From contig NZ_AP018823.1 of NCBI RefSeq assembly GCF_002217795.2, positions 3,224,001 through 3,288,000 of the forward strand: a stretch of 64,000 nucleotides of DNA, written 5' to 3'. Below are positions 38,832 to 46,474 of this stretch, piece after piece. A program made the position numbers and the translations under genes. The notes under the pieces were generated by a model. That model was not told the DNA's origin. It saw only the letters and a list, made by a program, of their open reading frames with translations, and did no database searches. The stretch comes from Aquitalea magnusonii (GTDB lineage: Bacteria > Pseudomonadota > Gammaproteobacteria > Burkholderiales > Chromobacteriaceae). Every line of letters begins with the position of its first letter. Positions within the stretch are counted from its first letter, which is position 1.

Positions 38832-39700
38832 CACTGCACGCCCTGAAAGACCGCTACACCGTTTACAAGCAGCTGATGCGCATGGACAAGCCCATCGGCA
38901 CCCTGCTGCTGCTGTGGCCTACCCTGTGGGGGCTGTGGATAGCCGGCAACGGCAAGCCGGACCCGCTGGTGGTGCTGATTTTCGTGGTCGGCACCTTCCT
39001 GATGCGCTCGGCCGGCTGCGTCATCAACGACTATGCCGACCGCCACTACGACATGCATGTAGAGCGCACCAGCCAGCGCCCGTTTGCCCGTGGTGCGGTG
39101 ACCGAGCGCGAAGCGCTGCTGCTGGCCCTGGTGCTGGCCATTCTCTCCTTCCTGCTGATTTTGCCGCTCAACCAGCTCACCTGGCTGATGAGCGTGCCAG
39201 CCGTTTTCGTAGCCGCCAGCTACCCCTTTACCAAGCGCTTCTTCCCCATGCCTCAGGCGTATCTGGGCATTGCCTTCTCTTTTGGCATTCCGATGGCCTT
39301 TGCCGCGCTCAACAATCACGTTCCCGCGCTGGCCTGGCTGCTGCTGGTGGCCAATGCCTTCTGGACCGTGGCTTACGACACCGCCTATGCCATGGCCGAC
39401 AAGCCGGATGACCTGAAAATCGGCATCAAGACTTCGGCCATTACCTTCGGTGATCACGACGTCACCGGCATCATGCTGTGCCACGCCGTGTTCATCATCA
39501 TGATGACCGGCATCGGCCTGCACCTGAGCCTGGGTTGGCCCTTCTTTGCCGCGCTGGTTATCAGCCTGGGCTTGATTGCCAAGCAGTATCTGGAAATCCG
39601 CACCCGCGACCGCGGGCTGTGCTTCAAGGCTTTTCTGGACAATAACCGCGTCGGTGCGGTGCTGATGGCAGGTATCGTGCTGAGCTATCTGTTGAAGTGA
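38828..39700 (+). CDS. ubiA: 4-hydroxybenzoate polyprenyltransferase
   Basis: Inner-membrane prenyltransferase attaching the polyprenyl tail in ubiquinone synthesis. 290 residues with eight to nine hydrophobic helices and the two Asp-rich motifs NDYADRHYD and YDTAYAMADKPDD that bind Mg-diphosphate. ATG 38828 overlaps the ubiC stop. It is the last housekeeping gene before the repeat island. Confidence 0.96.
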   Translation: MTLHALKDRYTVYKQLMRMDKPIGTLLLLWPTLWGLWIAGNGKPDPLVVLIFVVGTFLMRSAGCVINDYADRHYDMHVERTSQRPFARGAVTEREALLLALVLAILSFLLILPLNQLTWLMSVPAVFVAASYPFTKRFFPMPQAYLGIAFSFGIPMAFAALNNHVPALAWLLLVANAFWTVAYDTAYAMADKPDDLKIGIKTSAITFGDHDVTGIMLCHAVFIIMMTGIGLHLSLGWPFFAALVISLGLIAKQYLEIRTRDRGLCFKAFLDNNRVGAVLMAGIVLSYLLK

Positions 39701-39743
39701 AGGGTTAGCCGCATGGTAGGCGGTCAAAGTTAAAACAGGTTTT

Positions 39744-39875
39744 GCATCCGCTTACGCGGATGATGGTTTGCATGCCGCTTCCGCGCGGCGAACGGGAAGG
39801 AGGGCTTGCCTGGCCAAGCCCTCCTTCACCTCCAAGGCCACCCCGCAAGCATGGCCTGCGGCTGCCCGACAGGGC
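39744..39875. repeat. Alpha element copy 1 (island repeat)
   Basis: About 132 bp starting with the ATCCGC/GCGGAT dyad, then CCGCTTCCGCGCGG and a 13-bp perfect hairpin (39796-39808 with 39815-39827, loop CCTGGC), ending in a CCCGACAGGG segment. It is followed directly by the last bases of a gamma element (GCGTCGGTGCGGT), so its gamma partner is almost wholly deleted. Confidence 0.9.
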
Positions 39876-39905
39876 TGCGTCGGTGCGGTGCTTATCTGAT
39901 CAAGA

Positions 39906-40155
39906 ACACCTGTCGGAGCCGCCCCAGTCCCGTCAGCGCGAGCCGACACAGGCGTGCCGCTCAGGGTTTTAAGCGGTCGGCTGTCCGCAGCGGCGCGACG
40001 CTAGCGCGCCGCAAGTTCCGGCCGCGCCCTAAGCGGTGCGGCTGGGGCGGGGTTTCGACGCGCTGCGGGTCGCCTTTTCTTTGGGTACTTTCTTTTGGCG
40101 AAGCAAAAGTAAAGTACCTCGACGGCGGGGCGAGACCCGCGAAGTTGTTTTTTGT
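39906..40155. repeat. Beta element copy 1
   Basis: About 250 bp, nearly identical to 41907-42155. It contains a long bulged hairpin at 40084-40118 (GGTACTTTCTTTTG against CAAAAGTAAAGTACC). That core resembles a dispersed repeat I recall from several proteobacterial genomes. No credible protein is encoded. Confidence 0.88.
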
Positions 40156-40186
40156 TTTGATCTTGGCGGCGATAACCCAGTGTGGG

Positions 40187-40318
40187 AATCCGCTCACGCG
40201 GATGATGATTTTCAGTGCCGCTTCCGCGCGGCGAACGGGAAGGAGAGCTTGCCTGGCCAAGCCCTCCTTCACCTCCAAGGCCACCCCGGCAAGCATGGCC
40301 TGCGGCTGCCCGACAGGC
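40187..40318. repeat. Alpha element copy 2
   Basis: Same layout as copy 1. The main hairpin GAAGGAGAGCTTG/CAAGCCCTCCTTC has one mismatch. It runs directly into gamma copy 1. Confidence 0.9.
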
Positions 40319-40444
40319 CCCGCCCGGAGCGAGGCGCGCCTGAACTCGCGATTTGCTAACGTCAAATCGCTCAAACATTGCAGGCGCTTAACACCTCGCC
40401 CCGGCCACCCGTCGGCATGCTTGACGGGGCCACGGGGCGCGTCG
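40319..40444. repeat. Gamma element copy 1
   Basis: About 125 bp with two conserved hairpins: GCGATTTG/CAAATCGC (40348-40370, loop CTAACGT) and CCCGTC/GACGGG (40408-40428). Present again at 41593 and 42318. Confidence 0.9.
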
Positions 40445-40660
40445 ATACGGTACTTTCCCTATAAGCAAGGTCCTGCTCACCTTCCCCTTCGAGCAGTTTC
40501 CACCCCCTCCCCCCATCGCTACAGTGTCCCGCTGGTGCTCAACACACCCTCAACAGCGGCTGCCGCATCCGTTAGTCTTGCGGCATTTCTACGTCCATCG
40601 GTTTTGTCATTGTCAGTTTTTATGGACAATGCACAGCCTATGGTCGGGTAGCGCGCAGCC

Positions 40661-40780
40661 ATGCAATACCTGGGCAACCGGGAAAAACTGCGGGCCGTTA
40701 CTGTTGGCGGTGTTGAAGTGCCTGACCACCCTCTCAACAGGGGTGACTTTCAACGACTCAACAGAAGGCCATTTCCATGA
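40661..40780 (+). CDS. 39-codon leader ORF coupled to the BRO-like gene
   Basis: Starts MQYLGNREKLRAVTVGG and ends RRPFP. Its TGA overlaps the next gene's ATG (ATGA at 40777-40780), suggesting coupled translation. An in-frame TAG lies 9 bp upstream of its ATG; that TAG ends another tiny frame, MDNAQPMVG (40622-40651). From memory, very similar short sequences precede antirepressor/BRO genes in proteobacterial prophages, often mis-annotated as N-terminal extensions. Function unknown; a regulatory leader is the inference. Confidence 0.55.
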   Translation: MQYLGNREKLRAVTVGGVEVPDHPLNRGDFQRLNRRPFP

Positions 40781-41457
40781 CCAAACAACCCCCTTCACAT
40801 CCCCAACATCCCCCTCCCCTTTGCTTTTACTACCACGGTAAACCGCTGCATGTGCTGCACCACAACGACCAATGGTGGCTGCACAGCAGCGATGTACTGG
40901 CCGTCATTGGCCGTCGGCTGGGACGCCGCATCCAGCAATTACTGAGCGCCGATCCCAACACCGGCATCGCCCCGGTTGGCGATGAACAGCCGGAGTGCTG
41001 GCTTGCCACCGCCCTGCTGCGCGTCTTGCGTCGCAGCGGCAAGCCGCTGGCACGGCAGCTGCGAAACTGGTTGAACAGCGAGCTGCTGCCCGCGCTGGCG
41101 CAGTTGCCACCCGCTGCGCCACGTTGGGAGCAGGCTCTGGCACTGGCGGCGGAGGCCGGGGTCCAGGTGAGCCATGCAGTGTTGCAGGCGGTATTGACGC
41201 AGGGTACGCGGTGGCAGCATTCGCACTGGTTGCTGACGCTCGATTACACGCCCGACCACCCCTTGCGCCATGCGCATGGCCGCTTGCTGGGGCTGAACAG
41301 TTCGGCCACGCCCTTGCAGGCGCTGGCGCAGCAGATTGCCACTGCGCAGGGGATTGCCGCAGATAATGGTGAATTGCTGGTGCTGGCGTCAGCGTGTCAT
41401 CAGCAACTGCGTGGCCGTTTGCAGCGCCAGGCCCGGCGGGTGATGCAGGCGGGTTGA
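40777..41457 (+). CDS. BRO-N/antirepressor-like protein
   Basis: 226-residue protein. Residues about 14-110 fit the BRO-N/ANT pattern of phage antirepressors: FYYHGKPLHVLHHNDQWWLH, then a DVLAVIG segment, then LRRSGKPLARQLRNWLNSEL, which matches the usual kPxAkxFrxWvxxxVLP motif. The C-terminal 110 residues (VQVSHAVLQAVL, HAHGRLLGLNS, helical, Gln/Ala-rich) are unrecognised. The gene sits alone between two repeat modules, with no phage structural or integrase genes nearby. A DNA-binding regulator is likely, its target unknown. The start is fixed by coupling with the leader ORF; no strong Shine-Dalgarno is visible. Confidence 0.75.
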   Translation: MTKQPPSHPQHPPPLCFYYHGKPLHVLHHNDQWWLHSSDVLAVIGRRLGRRIQQLLSADPNTGIAPVGDEQPECWLATALLRVLRRSGKPLARQLRNWLNSELLPALAQLPPAAPRWEQALALAAEAGVQVSHAVLQAVLTQGTRWQHSHWLLTLDYTPDHPLRHAHGRLLGLNSSATPLQALAQQIATAQGIAADNGELLVLASACHQQLRGRLQRQARRVMQAG

Positions 41458-41462
41458 GTGGG

Positions 41463-41592
41463 AGTCCGCTGCGCGGATGATGATTTACATGCCGCTTCCG
41501 CGCGACGGACGGGAAGGAGGGCTTGCCTGGCCAAGCCCTCCTTCACCTCCAAGGCCACCCCAGCAAGCATGACCTGCGGCTGCCCGACAGGT
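41463..41592. repeat. Alpha element copy 3
   Basis: Begins 5 bp after the BRO-like gene's stop. The main hairpin stem GAAGGAGGGCTTG/CAAGCCCTCCTTC is perfect. Runs into gamma copy 2. Confidence 0.9.
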
Positions 41593-41717
41593 CCCGCCCG
41601 GTGCGAGGCGCGCCTGAACTCGCGATTTGCTAACGTCAAATCGCTCAAACAGCCAGCCGCTTAAAACCGCCGCAGCGCCACCCGTCGGCATGCTTGACGG
41701 GGCCCAGTGGGCGCGTT
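41593..41717. repeat. Gamma element copy 2
   Basis: Carries the same two hairpins as copy 1 (GCGATTTG/CAAATCGC and CCCGTC/GACGGG); the linker between them differs most. Confidence 0.9.
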
Positions 41718-41906
41718 GGTGCGGTGGCTTTCCTGCTGGGGAAATGCGTTTATTCGGTAGCGTTGCGCGGTGGATCGCCCCTTTGGGGCATCCACCCTAC
41801 GGGGTAGACGCGTAGGGCGGAAGCCCCGGCTTTACCGGGGCGTTCCGCCGCAAGACATCCATCGCCCAAAAATTTTGAAAGCAGCACAGTCATTTTCTGC
41901 TCTGAC
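41718..41906. other. Spacer with two long hairpins inside the right module
   Basis: Contains GGTGGAT-GCCCC/GGGGC-TCCACC (41769-41796) and GGCGGAAGCCCCGG/CCGGGGC-TTCCGCC (41816-41849, one bulge). No gene seen. The left module has only about 30 bp at this position. Confidence 0.7.
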
Positions 41907-42155
41907 ACACCTGTCGGAGCAGACCAATCCCGTCAGCGCGAGCCGACACAGGCGTGCCGCTCAGGGTCTTAAGCGGTCGGCTGTCCGCAGCGGCGCGACG
42001 CTAGCGCGACGCAAGTTCCGGCCGCGCCCTGGGCGGCATGGCTGGGGCGGGAATTCGACGCGCTGCGGGTCGCCTTTTCTTTGGGTACTTTCTTTTGGCG
42101 AAGCAAAAGTAAAGTACCTCGCCGGCGGGGCGAGACCCGCGAAGTGGCTTTTTTG
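41907..42155. repeat. Beta element copy 2
   Basis: Near-identical to copy 1; the internal bulged hairpin is at 42084-42118, exactly 2,000 bp from its counterpart. Confidence 0.88.
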
Positions 42156-42185
42156 TTGGTTTTCCGTTGGAAGGTACGGGTTAGA

Positions 42186-42317
42186 AATCCGCTACGCGGA
42201 TGATGGTTTAAGTGCCGCTTCCGCGCGGCAAACGGGAAAGGGATCTTTGCTTGGCCAAAGATCCCTTTCATCCCTAAAGGCCACCCAGCAAGCATGGCCT
42301 GCGGCTGCCCGACAGGG
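42186..42317. repeat. Alpha element copy 4 with compensated hairpin
   Basis: The main hairpin here is GAAAGGGATCTTTG/CAAAGATCCCTTTC (42236-42249 with 42256-42269): a perfect 14-bp stem whose sequence differs in both arms from copies 1-3, while the loop (CTTGGC versus CCTGGC) and flanks are conserved. Confidence 0.9.
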
Positions 42318-42442
42318 CCCGTCCGGTGTGAGGCGCGCCTGAACTCGCGATTTGCTAACGTCAAATCGCTCAAACAAAGCAGGCGCTTAACACCTCGCCC
42401 CGGTCACCCGTCGGCATGCTTGACGGGGCCCCTGGGCGCGTC
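42318..42442. repeat. Gamma element copy 3
   Basis: Same two hairpins as the other copies. It closes the right module. From here to the terminator at 42528 no gene is seen. Confidence 0.9.
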
Positions 42443-42527
42443 GGTGCGGTTGAAATTAGTCAGCATCTGCGGCATCTAGCCCAGTATCACTACCGGAACA
42501 GCCTCAGCCCAAACCCACACTTTCCAC

Positions 42528-42552
42528 AAAAAAGGCCCCTTCCGGAGCCTTT
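42528..42552 (-). terminator. Terminator of the hda operon
   Basis: Imperfect stem AAAGGC-CCC/GGA-GCCTTT, followed on the minus strand by a T-run, 22 bp past the last gene. Confidence 0.75.
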
Positions 42553-42573
42553 GCGTGCTGAACGATACCTGCC

Positions 42574-43008
42574 CTACTGCGCCTGGAACGGCAGGCTGTA
42601 AGCCTTGTCACCCAGATGCAGGGTGGCAATCCAGTGACGGCTACCCGTAGCACATACCGGCAGGGTGATGCGGGCTTGCCAGTTGGCGCCATCCGCCACA
42701 AAGCGGTAGCGATTGAAGCCCATATCCATGTCCGCCATGGAAAATTCCACGCTGGGTTCACTGGCAGTCACCCCATCCAGCCGCATGACAAAAGGCTTGC
42801 CATTTTGCGGGGGCGTGACAAAGCGCAAGCTGCCGCCATCCGGCAGGCTGCAGGCTCCCTGTGTGATATTGCAGGCCAGGGGCTGCGCGGCTTGCGGCTG
42901 GTTCTTATGCTGGAAATACCACCAGATCAAGCCGCCTTTGAGCGCGGCCAGCAATATCAGCGCTACCCCAATCAGCAGCAGTTTTTTCTGTTTGAGATTC
43001 ATCGTCAT
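42574..43008 (-). CDS. Small single-pass membrane protein, unknown function
   Basis: About 144 residues. One N-terminal transmembrane helix (KLLLIGVALILLAALKGGLI) and a periplasmic beta-rich domain with two cysteines close together (LACNITQGACSLPDG) and a third further on (PVCATGSRHW). The short cysteine loop recalls small periplasmic domains, but I do not recognise a family. The start at 43008 gives an ATGA overlap with the upstream Nudix-ThiE gene and a GAGGGG 7 nt before it. Last gene of the six-gene operon. Confidence 0.75.
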   Translation of the reverse strand: MTMNLKQKKLLLIGVALILLAALKGGLIWWYFQHKNQPQAAQPLACNITQGACSLPDGGSLRFVTPPQNGKPFVMRLDGVTASEPSVEFSMADMDMGFNRYRFVADGANWQARITLPVCATGSRHWIATLHLGDKAYSLPFQAQ

Positions 43009-43946
43009 TGCCATGCCCCTCGCATCAGCGCCACGCCGTGCGCGCCATGCTGGCGGGCTCGCGGCAGATCCTGCTGCTGCAAGCCGCCCAGCGCATACAC
43101 CGGCAGCGGGATGCCGTCTGCCAATACCGCGGTAAAGCCTTGCCAGCCCAGTGGCGTGACGCCGGGGTGGCTGGCCGTGGGCTGGACATGGCCTAGCAGG
43201 GCGTAATCCAGACCAAGCGCCCCTGCTTGCTGCAACTCCTCCGCCGAATGTACCGAGGCGCCCACCCAGGCAAAATCCGGCCGCTGTGCCAGATGCCGCA
43301 AACGGGTGCCATTCAGATGCACGCCATCCACCGGCCAGCCGGCCAGCCAGTCCGGGTCGGCATTCACCACCAGCTTGCCGCCACGCGCATGCACGATGGC
43401 AGCCACGTCACAGACAAAGGCCTGTAACTGCTGCCGGTTCATGTCCGGTTCGCGCACCTGTACCAGCCCGTATGCCGGGCCATCGGCCAATGCTTGCAGC
43501 TGGGCGGCCACCCCGATTTCATGAGCGCAGGTGATGACATAAAGCGCAGGCAGTTGCAGGGATTTGAGAATCGGGCCATTGGCCGGCAGCATGGGCTGGA
43601 CACTGGTCTGCTCTGGCGCTTGCCAGGCAAACTGTTGCCCTTCTTGTGGCTGTGGCTGGCCCTGCCAGTCCCATACCCGGAAGAAGTGTAAGCGCACCGA
43701 GGCGTGTTCGTAATGATGTACGCGGGTCAGCCAGGGGGTGGCATGAGTCACCGTGATGGCCATTTCTTCTTGCAGTTCACGCACCAGCGCCTGCATGGCG
43801 CTTTCGCCCGGCTCCACCTTGCCACCAGGGAATTCCCAGTAACCGGCATAAGGTTTGCCCTCTGGCCGGCTACCCAGCATGAAGCTGCCATCCGGGCGCA
43901 TCAGCGCGCCGGCCACCACTTCGATGATTTTCTTGTCGGAATGCAT
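43005..43946 (-). CDS. Nudix hydrolase fused to a thiamine-phosphate-synthase-like domain
   Basis: 313 residues in two domains. Residues about 5-130 are a MutT-type Nudix hydrolase with a complete Nudix box (GGKVEPGESAMQALVRELQEEM). Residues about 135-313 are a ThiE/TenI-like TIM barrel (LVQVREPDMNRQQLQAF, VNADPDW, GVHLNGTRL, GASVHSAEEL, VYALGGLQ). The fusion is known in proteobacteria as a Nudix/ThiE-like protein; sanitising oxidised nucleotides is inferred for the first half, while the second half's substrate is unclear, and true TMP synthase activity is doubtful outside a thi cluster. Confidence 0.9.
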   Translation of the reverse strand: MHSDKKIIEVVAGALMRPDGSFMLGSRPEGKPYAGYWEFPGGKVEPGESAMQALVRELQEEMAITVTHATPWLTRVHHYEHASVRLHFFRVWDWQGQPQPQEGQQFAWQAPEQTSVQPMLPANGPILKSLQLPALYVITCAHEIGVAAQLQALADGPAYGLVQVREPDMNRQQLQAFVCDVAAIVHARGGKLVVNADPDWLAGWPVDGVHLNGTRLRHLAQRPDFAWVGASVHSAEELQQAGALGLDYALLGHVQPTASHPGVTPLGWQGFTAVLADGIPLPVYALGGLQQQDLPRARQHGAHGVALMRGAWQ

Positions 43947-43963
43947 ATTGATTATTGTTTGCC

Positions 43964-44845
43964 TCAGTTTTTTTCTTTGGCCACCACCACACCGCTGGCA
44001 ATGATGAGCGCACCACCCAGCCAGGTGGTGATGCCGGGCATTTCACCAAAAAACAGATAACCCAGTGCGGCTGCCCATAGCAGGATGCTGTATTCCAGCG
44101 GCGCCACTGCCGACAGTTGCACATAGCGCAGCGACAGGGCGTTGACGAAATTGGCCAGTCCGCCGCTCAGGCCAAGCAACAGCAGCACCAGCCAGTCGCC
44201 CCAGCCTGGCCATTGCCAGTCGCTGCCGGCACTCAAGGCACTGACAGCCAGCATGATCAGCGTTCCCAGCATGGCAATGGTGGCCGGGCTGTCGGTGGCC
44301 GATAGCTGGCGCGTCAGCAGCGAGGCCAGGGCATAAGACAAGGCCGAGCCCACCGCCAGCAGGCTGTAGATGTTGAACTGCAGGCCGGACCAGCCACACA
44401 CCACCACTACGCCGAGCAGGCCCAGTACCACGGCCAGCCATTGCCGCCGCCCAACGCGCTCGCCCAGCCACACCAGGCTGAGCAAGAGCATGAATACCGG
44501 GTTGGACAGGGTAATCACCGTTACCGTGGCCAGGGGCAGATGGCGCAGGGCAATGAAGAAAGTGACGATGGTGACCAGCACCACCATACCACGCAGCAGA
44601 TGCCGCCACGGATGGGCGGTAGCCAGCAGCCGGGCCGGTGCGCTGCTGTGACGCAGCCCCAATACCAGCAGGATGGGCAGGGCAAACAGCGAGCGGAAGA
44701 AGATGATCTCCCCCACCGGATAGCCATGGGTCAGCCATTTGGCGCTGGCATCCATCACCGCCAGCAAAAAGATGGCCAGACTGTACAGCAGGATGCCGCG
44801 CGCCTTGTGCTGCGACGGCATGCTGGCAGCGGCCGTCACGCTCAC
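43964..44845 (-). CDS. DMT-superfamily (EamA) transporter
   Basis: 293-residue inner-membrane protein with ten predicted helices arranged as two EamA repeats (about 15-150 and 165-290). The first repeat has ILLYSLAIFLLAVMDASAKW and the second ends in PLEYSILLWAAALGYLFFGE. Metabolite exporters and importers share this fold, so the substrate cannot be given. The ATG overlaps the DUF815 gene stop (ATGA). Confidence 0.88.
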   Translation of the reverse strand: MSVTAAASMPSQHKARGILLYSLAIFLLAVMDASAKWLTHGYPVGEIIFFRSLFALPILLVLGLRHSSAPARLLATAHPWRHLLRGMVVLVTIVTFFIALRHLPLATVTVITLSNPVFMLLLSLVWLGERVGRRQWLAVVLGLLGVVVVCGWSGLQFNIYSLLAVGSALSYALASLLTRQLSATDSPATIAMLGTLIMLAVSALSAGSDWQWPGWGDWLVLLLLGLSGGLANFVNALSLRYVQLSAVAPLEYSILLWAAALGYLFFGEMPGITTWLGGALIIASGVVVAKEKN

Positions 44846-45720
44846 TTGCCCAGCTCCGCCTTGCGTTCCTTGGCGCTACGCCCGGCCCAGTCATTGGCAA
44901 ACTGCCAGGCAACCCGGCCGGAACGGCTGGCACGCAGTTGGCTCCATTGCAGGGCGGCGCGTTCGGCTTCGCTGTCCATCGGCAGTTGGAAATGCTCCAG
45001 CCAGGTTTTGACCGCAGCGAGGTAAGCGTCCTGATCAAACGGATAAAACGACAGCCACAGGCCGAAGCGGTCCGACAGCGACACCTTCTCCTCAATGGCT
45101 TCACCCGGATGGATTTCGCCATCACTGACCCAGCCTTCGCGGTTTTCGCTGTGTTTTTCCGGCATCAGGTGACGACGGTTGGAGGTGGCATACACCAGCA
45201 TGTTTTCCGCCCGGCGCGCCAGGCCGCCATCCAGCGCGGTTTTCAGTGCCTTGTAGGCGTCATCGCCGTCTTCAAACGACAGGTCGTCACAGAACAGGAT
45301 GTAACGCTCCTTGCGTCCGGCTACCAGCGCCATGATCTGGGCCAGGTCGGACAGATGATCCTTGTCCACCTCGATGATGCGCAGGCCCTTGTCGGCAAAC
45401 TCCGGCAGCAAGGCCTTCACCAGCGAGGACTTGCCGGTGCCGCGCGCGCCGGTCAGCAGCACATTGTTGGCAGGGCGGCCCTTGACGAACTGGCGGGTAT
45501 TGCGCACCAAGAGCTTGAGCTGGTTGTCGATATGGGTCAGCCGTGCCAGCGGCAGAGTGTGCGGCTCGTTGACGCCCTCCAGCCAGCCGGCCATGCCCTG
45601 TCGCCGCCAGCGGTAGGCCGGTGCGCTCCAGTCCGGCTCGGGCCGGGCCGGAGGCAGCAAGGGTTCGAGACGGGCCAGCATGGCTTCGGCGCGGGCCAGA
45701 AAGGCTTCAAGTTGCTGCAT
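44842..45720 (-). CDS. DUF815-family AAA ATPase
   Basis: 292-residue P-loop ATPase. Walker A GARGTGKSSLVKA, Walker B ILFCDDLSFE, a sensor region with YATSNRRHLMPE and an SDRFGLWLSFYPFDQ segment are the signature of DUF815. The cellular role is unknown. ATG 45720 with GGAG upstream is chosen; the open frame runs another 345 bp, but that part is antisense-like sequence overlapping the HAD gene. Fourth position from the end of the hda operon. Confidence 0.9.
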   Translation of the reverse strand: MQQLEAFLARAEAMLARLEPLLPPARPEPDWSAPAYRWRRQGMAGWLEGVNEPHTLPLARLTHIDNQLKLLVRNTRQFVKGRPANNVLLTGARGTGKSSLVKALLPEFADKGLRIIEVDKDHLSDLAQIMALVAGRKERYILFCDDLSFEDGDDAYKALKTALDGGLARRAENMLVYATSNRRHLMPEKHSENREGWVSDGEIHPGEAIEEKVSLSDRFGLWLSFYPFDQDAYLAAVKTWLEHFQLPMDSEAERAALQWSQLRASRSGRVAWQFANDWAGRSAKERKAELGK

Positions 45721-45787
45721 GTCGTTCTCCGGGCAAAAAAACAGGCTGGCACGGCGGCCAACCTGTACGGACGGGCTGATGGCGGGC

Positions 45788-46474
45788 TTAGCCGCGCAGG
45801 CTGATGATGGGCCAGCCCTGCTCCTTGGCATGCTGGCGCAGGGTGTCGTCCGGGTCCACCGCCACCGGGTTGCTGACGATGGACAAGAGCGGCAGGTCGT
45901 TGTGCGAATCGCTGTAGAAGAAGCTGCGGCCATAGCTGGCCAGGGTCTGGCCACGTTCGGCCAGCCACATTTCCAGCCGGGTGATCTTGCCGGCCTGGAA
46001 GCTGGGTACGCCGGTGTGCTTGCCGGTGTAGCGGCCATCAGCAGTGCGTTCCAGGTCGATGGCAATCAGGTGTTCGTCATCCACGCCCAGTTCGGCCGCG
46101 ATGGGACCGGTGATGAAGCGGTTGGTGGCGGTGATGATGAGGATTTCATCGCCCTGCTGGCGGTGCAGGTTGAGCAGGTCTCGCGCGGCTTGCGGAATGA
46201 TGGGGAGGATGTGCTCATCCATGTAAGCGGCATGCAGGGCGGCCAGCTCGGCGTTGTCGTAGCGGGTGAGCGGCTCCAGCGCAAATTCCAGGTATTCGCC
46301 GATATTCAGCGTGCCGGCCTTGTACTGTTCGTAGAAATGATTGTTGCGGTGGTCGTAGTAAGCCTGATCGACAATGCCGCGCTTGATCAGAAAGCGCGGC
46401 CATTCGAAATCGGAGTCACCGATCAGCAGGGTGTTGTCCAGGTCAAACAGGGCCAGATTGCGTGCTTGGGTCAT
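45788..46474 (-). CDS. HAD-IB family phosphatase (SerB-like)
   Basis: 228-residue haloacid-dehalogenase hydrolase: nucleophile motif DLDNTLLIGD (about 11-20), motif II in IITATNRF, lysine in QAGKITRL and motif III YSDSHNDLPLL. Similar to HAD-IB phosphatases annotated as phosphoserine or histidinol phosphatase; substrate not determined. The ATG overlaps the hda stop by 4 bp. Confidence 0.88.
   Translation of the reverse strand: MTQARNLALFDLDNTLLIGDSDFEWPRFLIKRGIVDQAYYDHRNNHFYEQYKAGTLNIGEYLEFALEPLTRYDNAELAALHAAYMDEHILPIIPQAARDLLNLHRQQGDEILIITATNRFITGPIAAELGVDDEHLIAIDLERTADGRYTGKHTGVPSFQAGKITRLEMWLAERGQTLASYGRSFFYSDSHNDLPLLSIVSNPVAVDPDDTLRQHAKEQGWPIISLRG

Noticed and set aside
39806..40651. 281-codon plus-strand frame, and minus-strand frames such as 39961-40374, 41400-41648 and 41969-42373
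   Set aside because: They lie in the alpha/beta/gamma repeats, follow hairpin sequence and change frame between copies; they look like translated repeats rather than genes. Only the last few codons (MDNAQPMVG) of the first one are kept as a leader candidate.
39700..42530. CRISPR array or insertion sequence as an explanation of the repeats
   Set aside because: The repeats are 125-250 bp, few and different from one another, without regular unique spacers; no transposase frame or terminal inverted repeats were found.
44842..46065. Long form (407 codons) of the DUF815 ATPase gene
   Set aside because: The first 115 codons overlap the HAD gene and read like out-of-frame sequence; ATG 45720 has a good Shine-Dalgarno and matches the family start.
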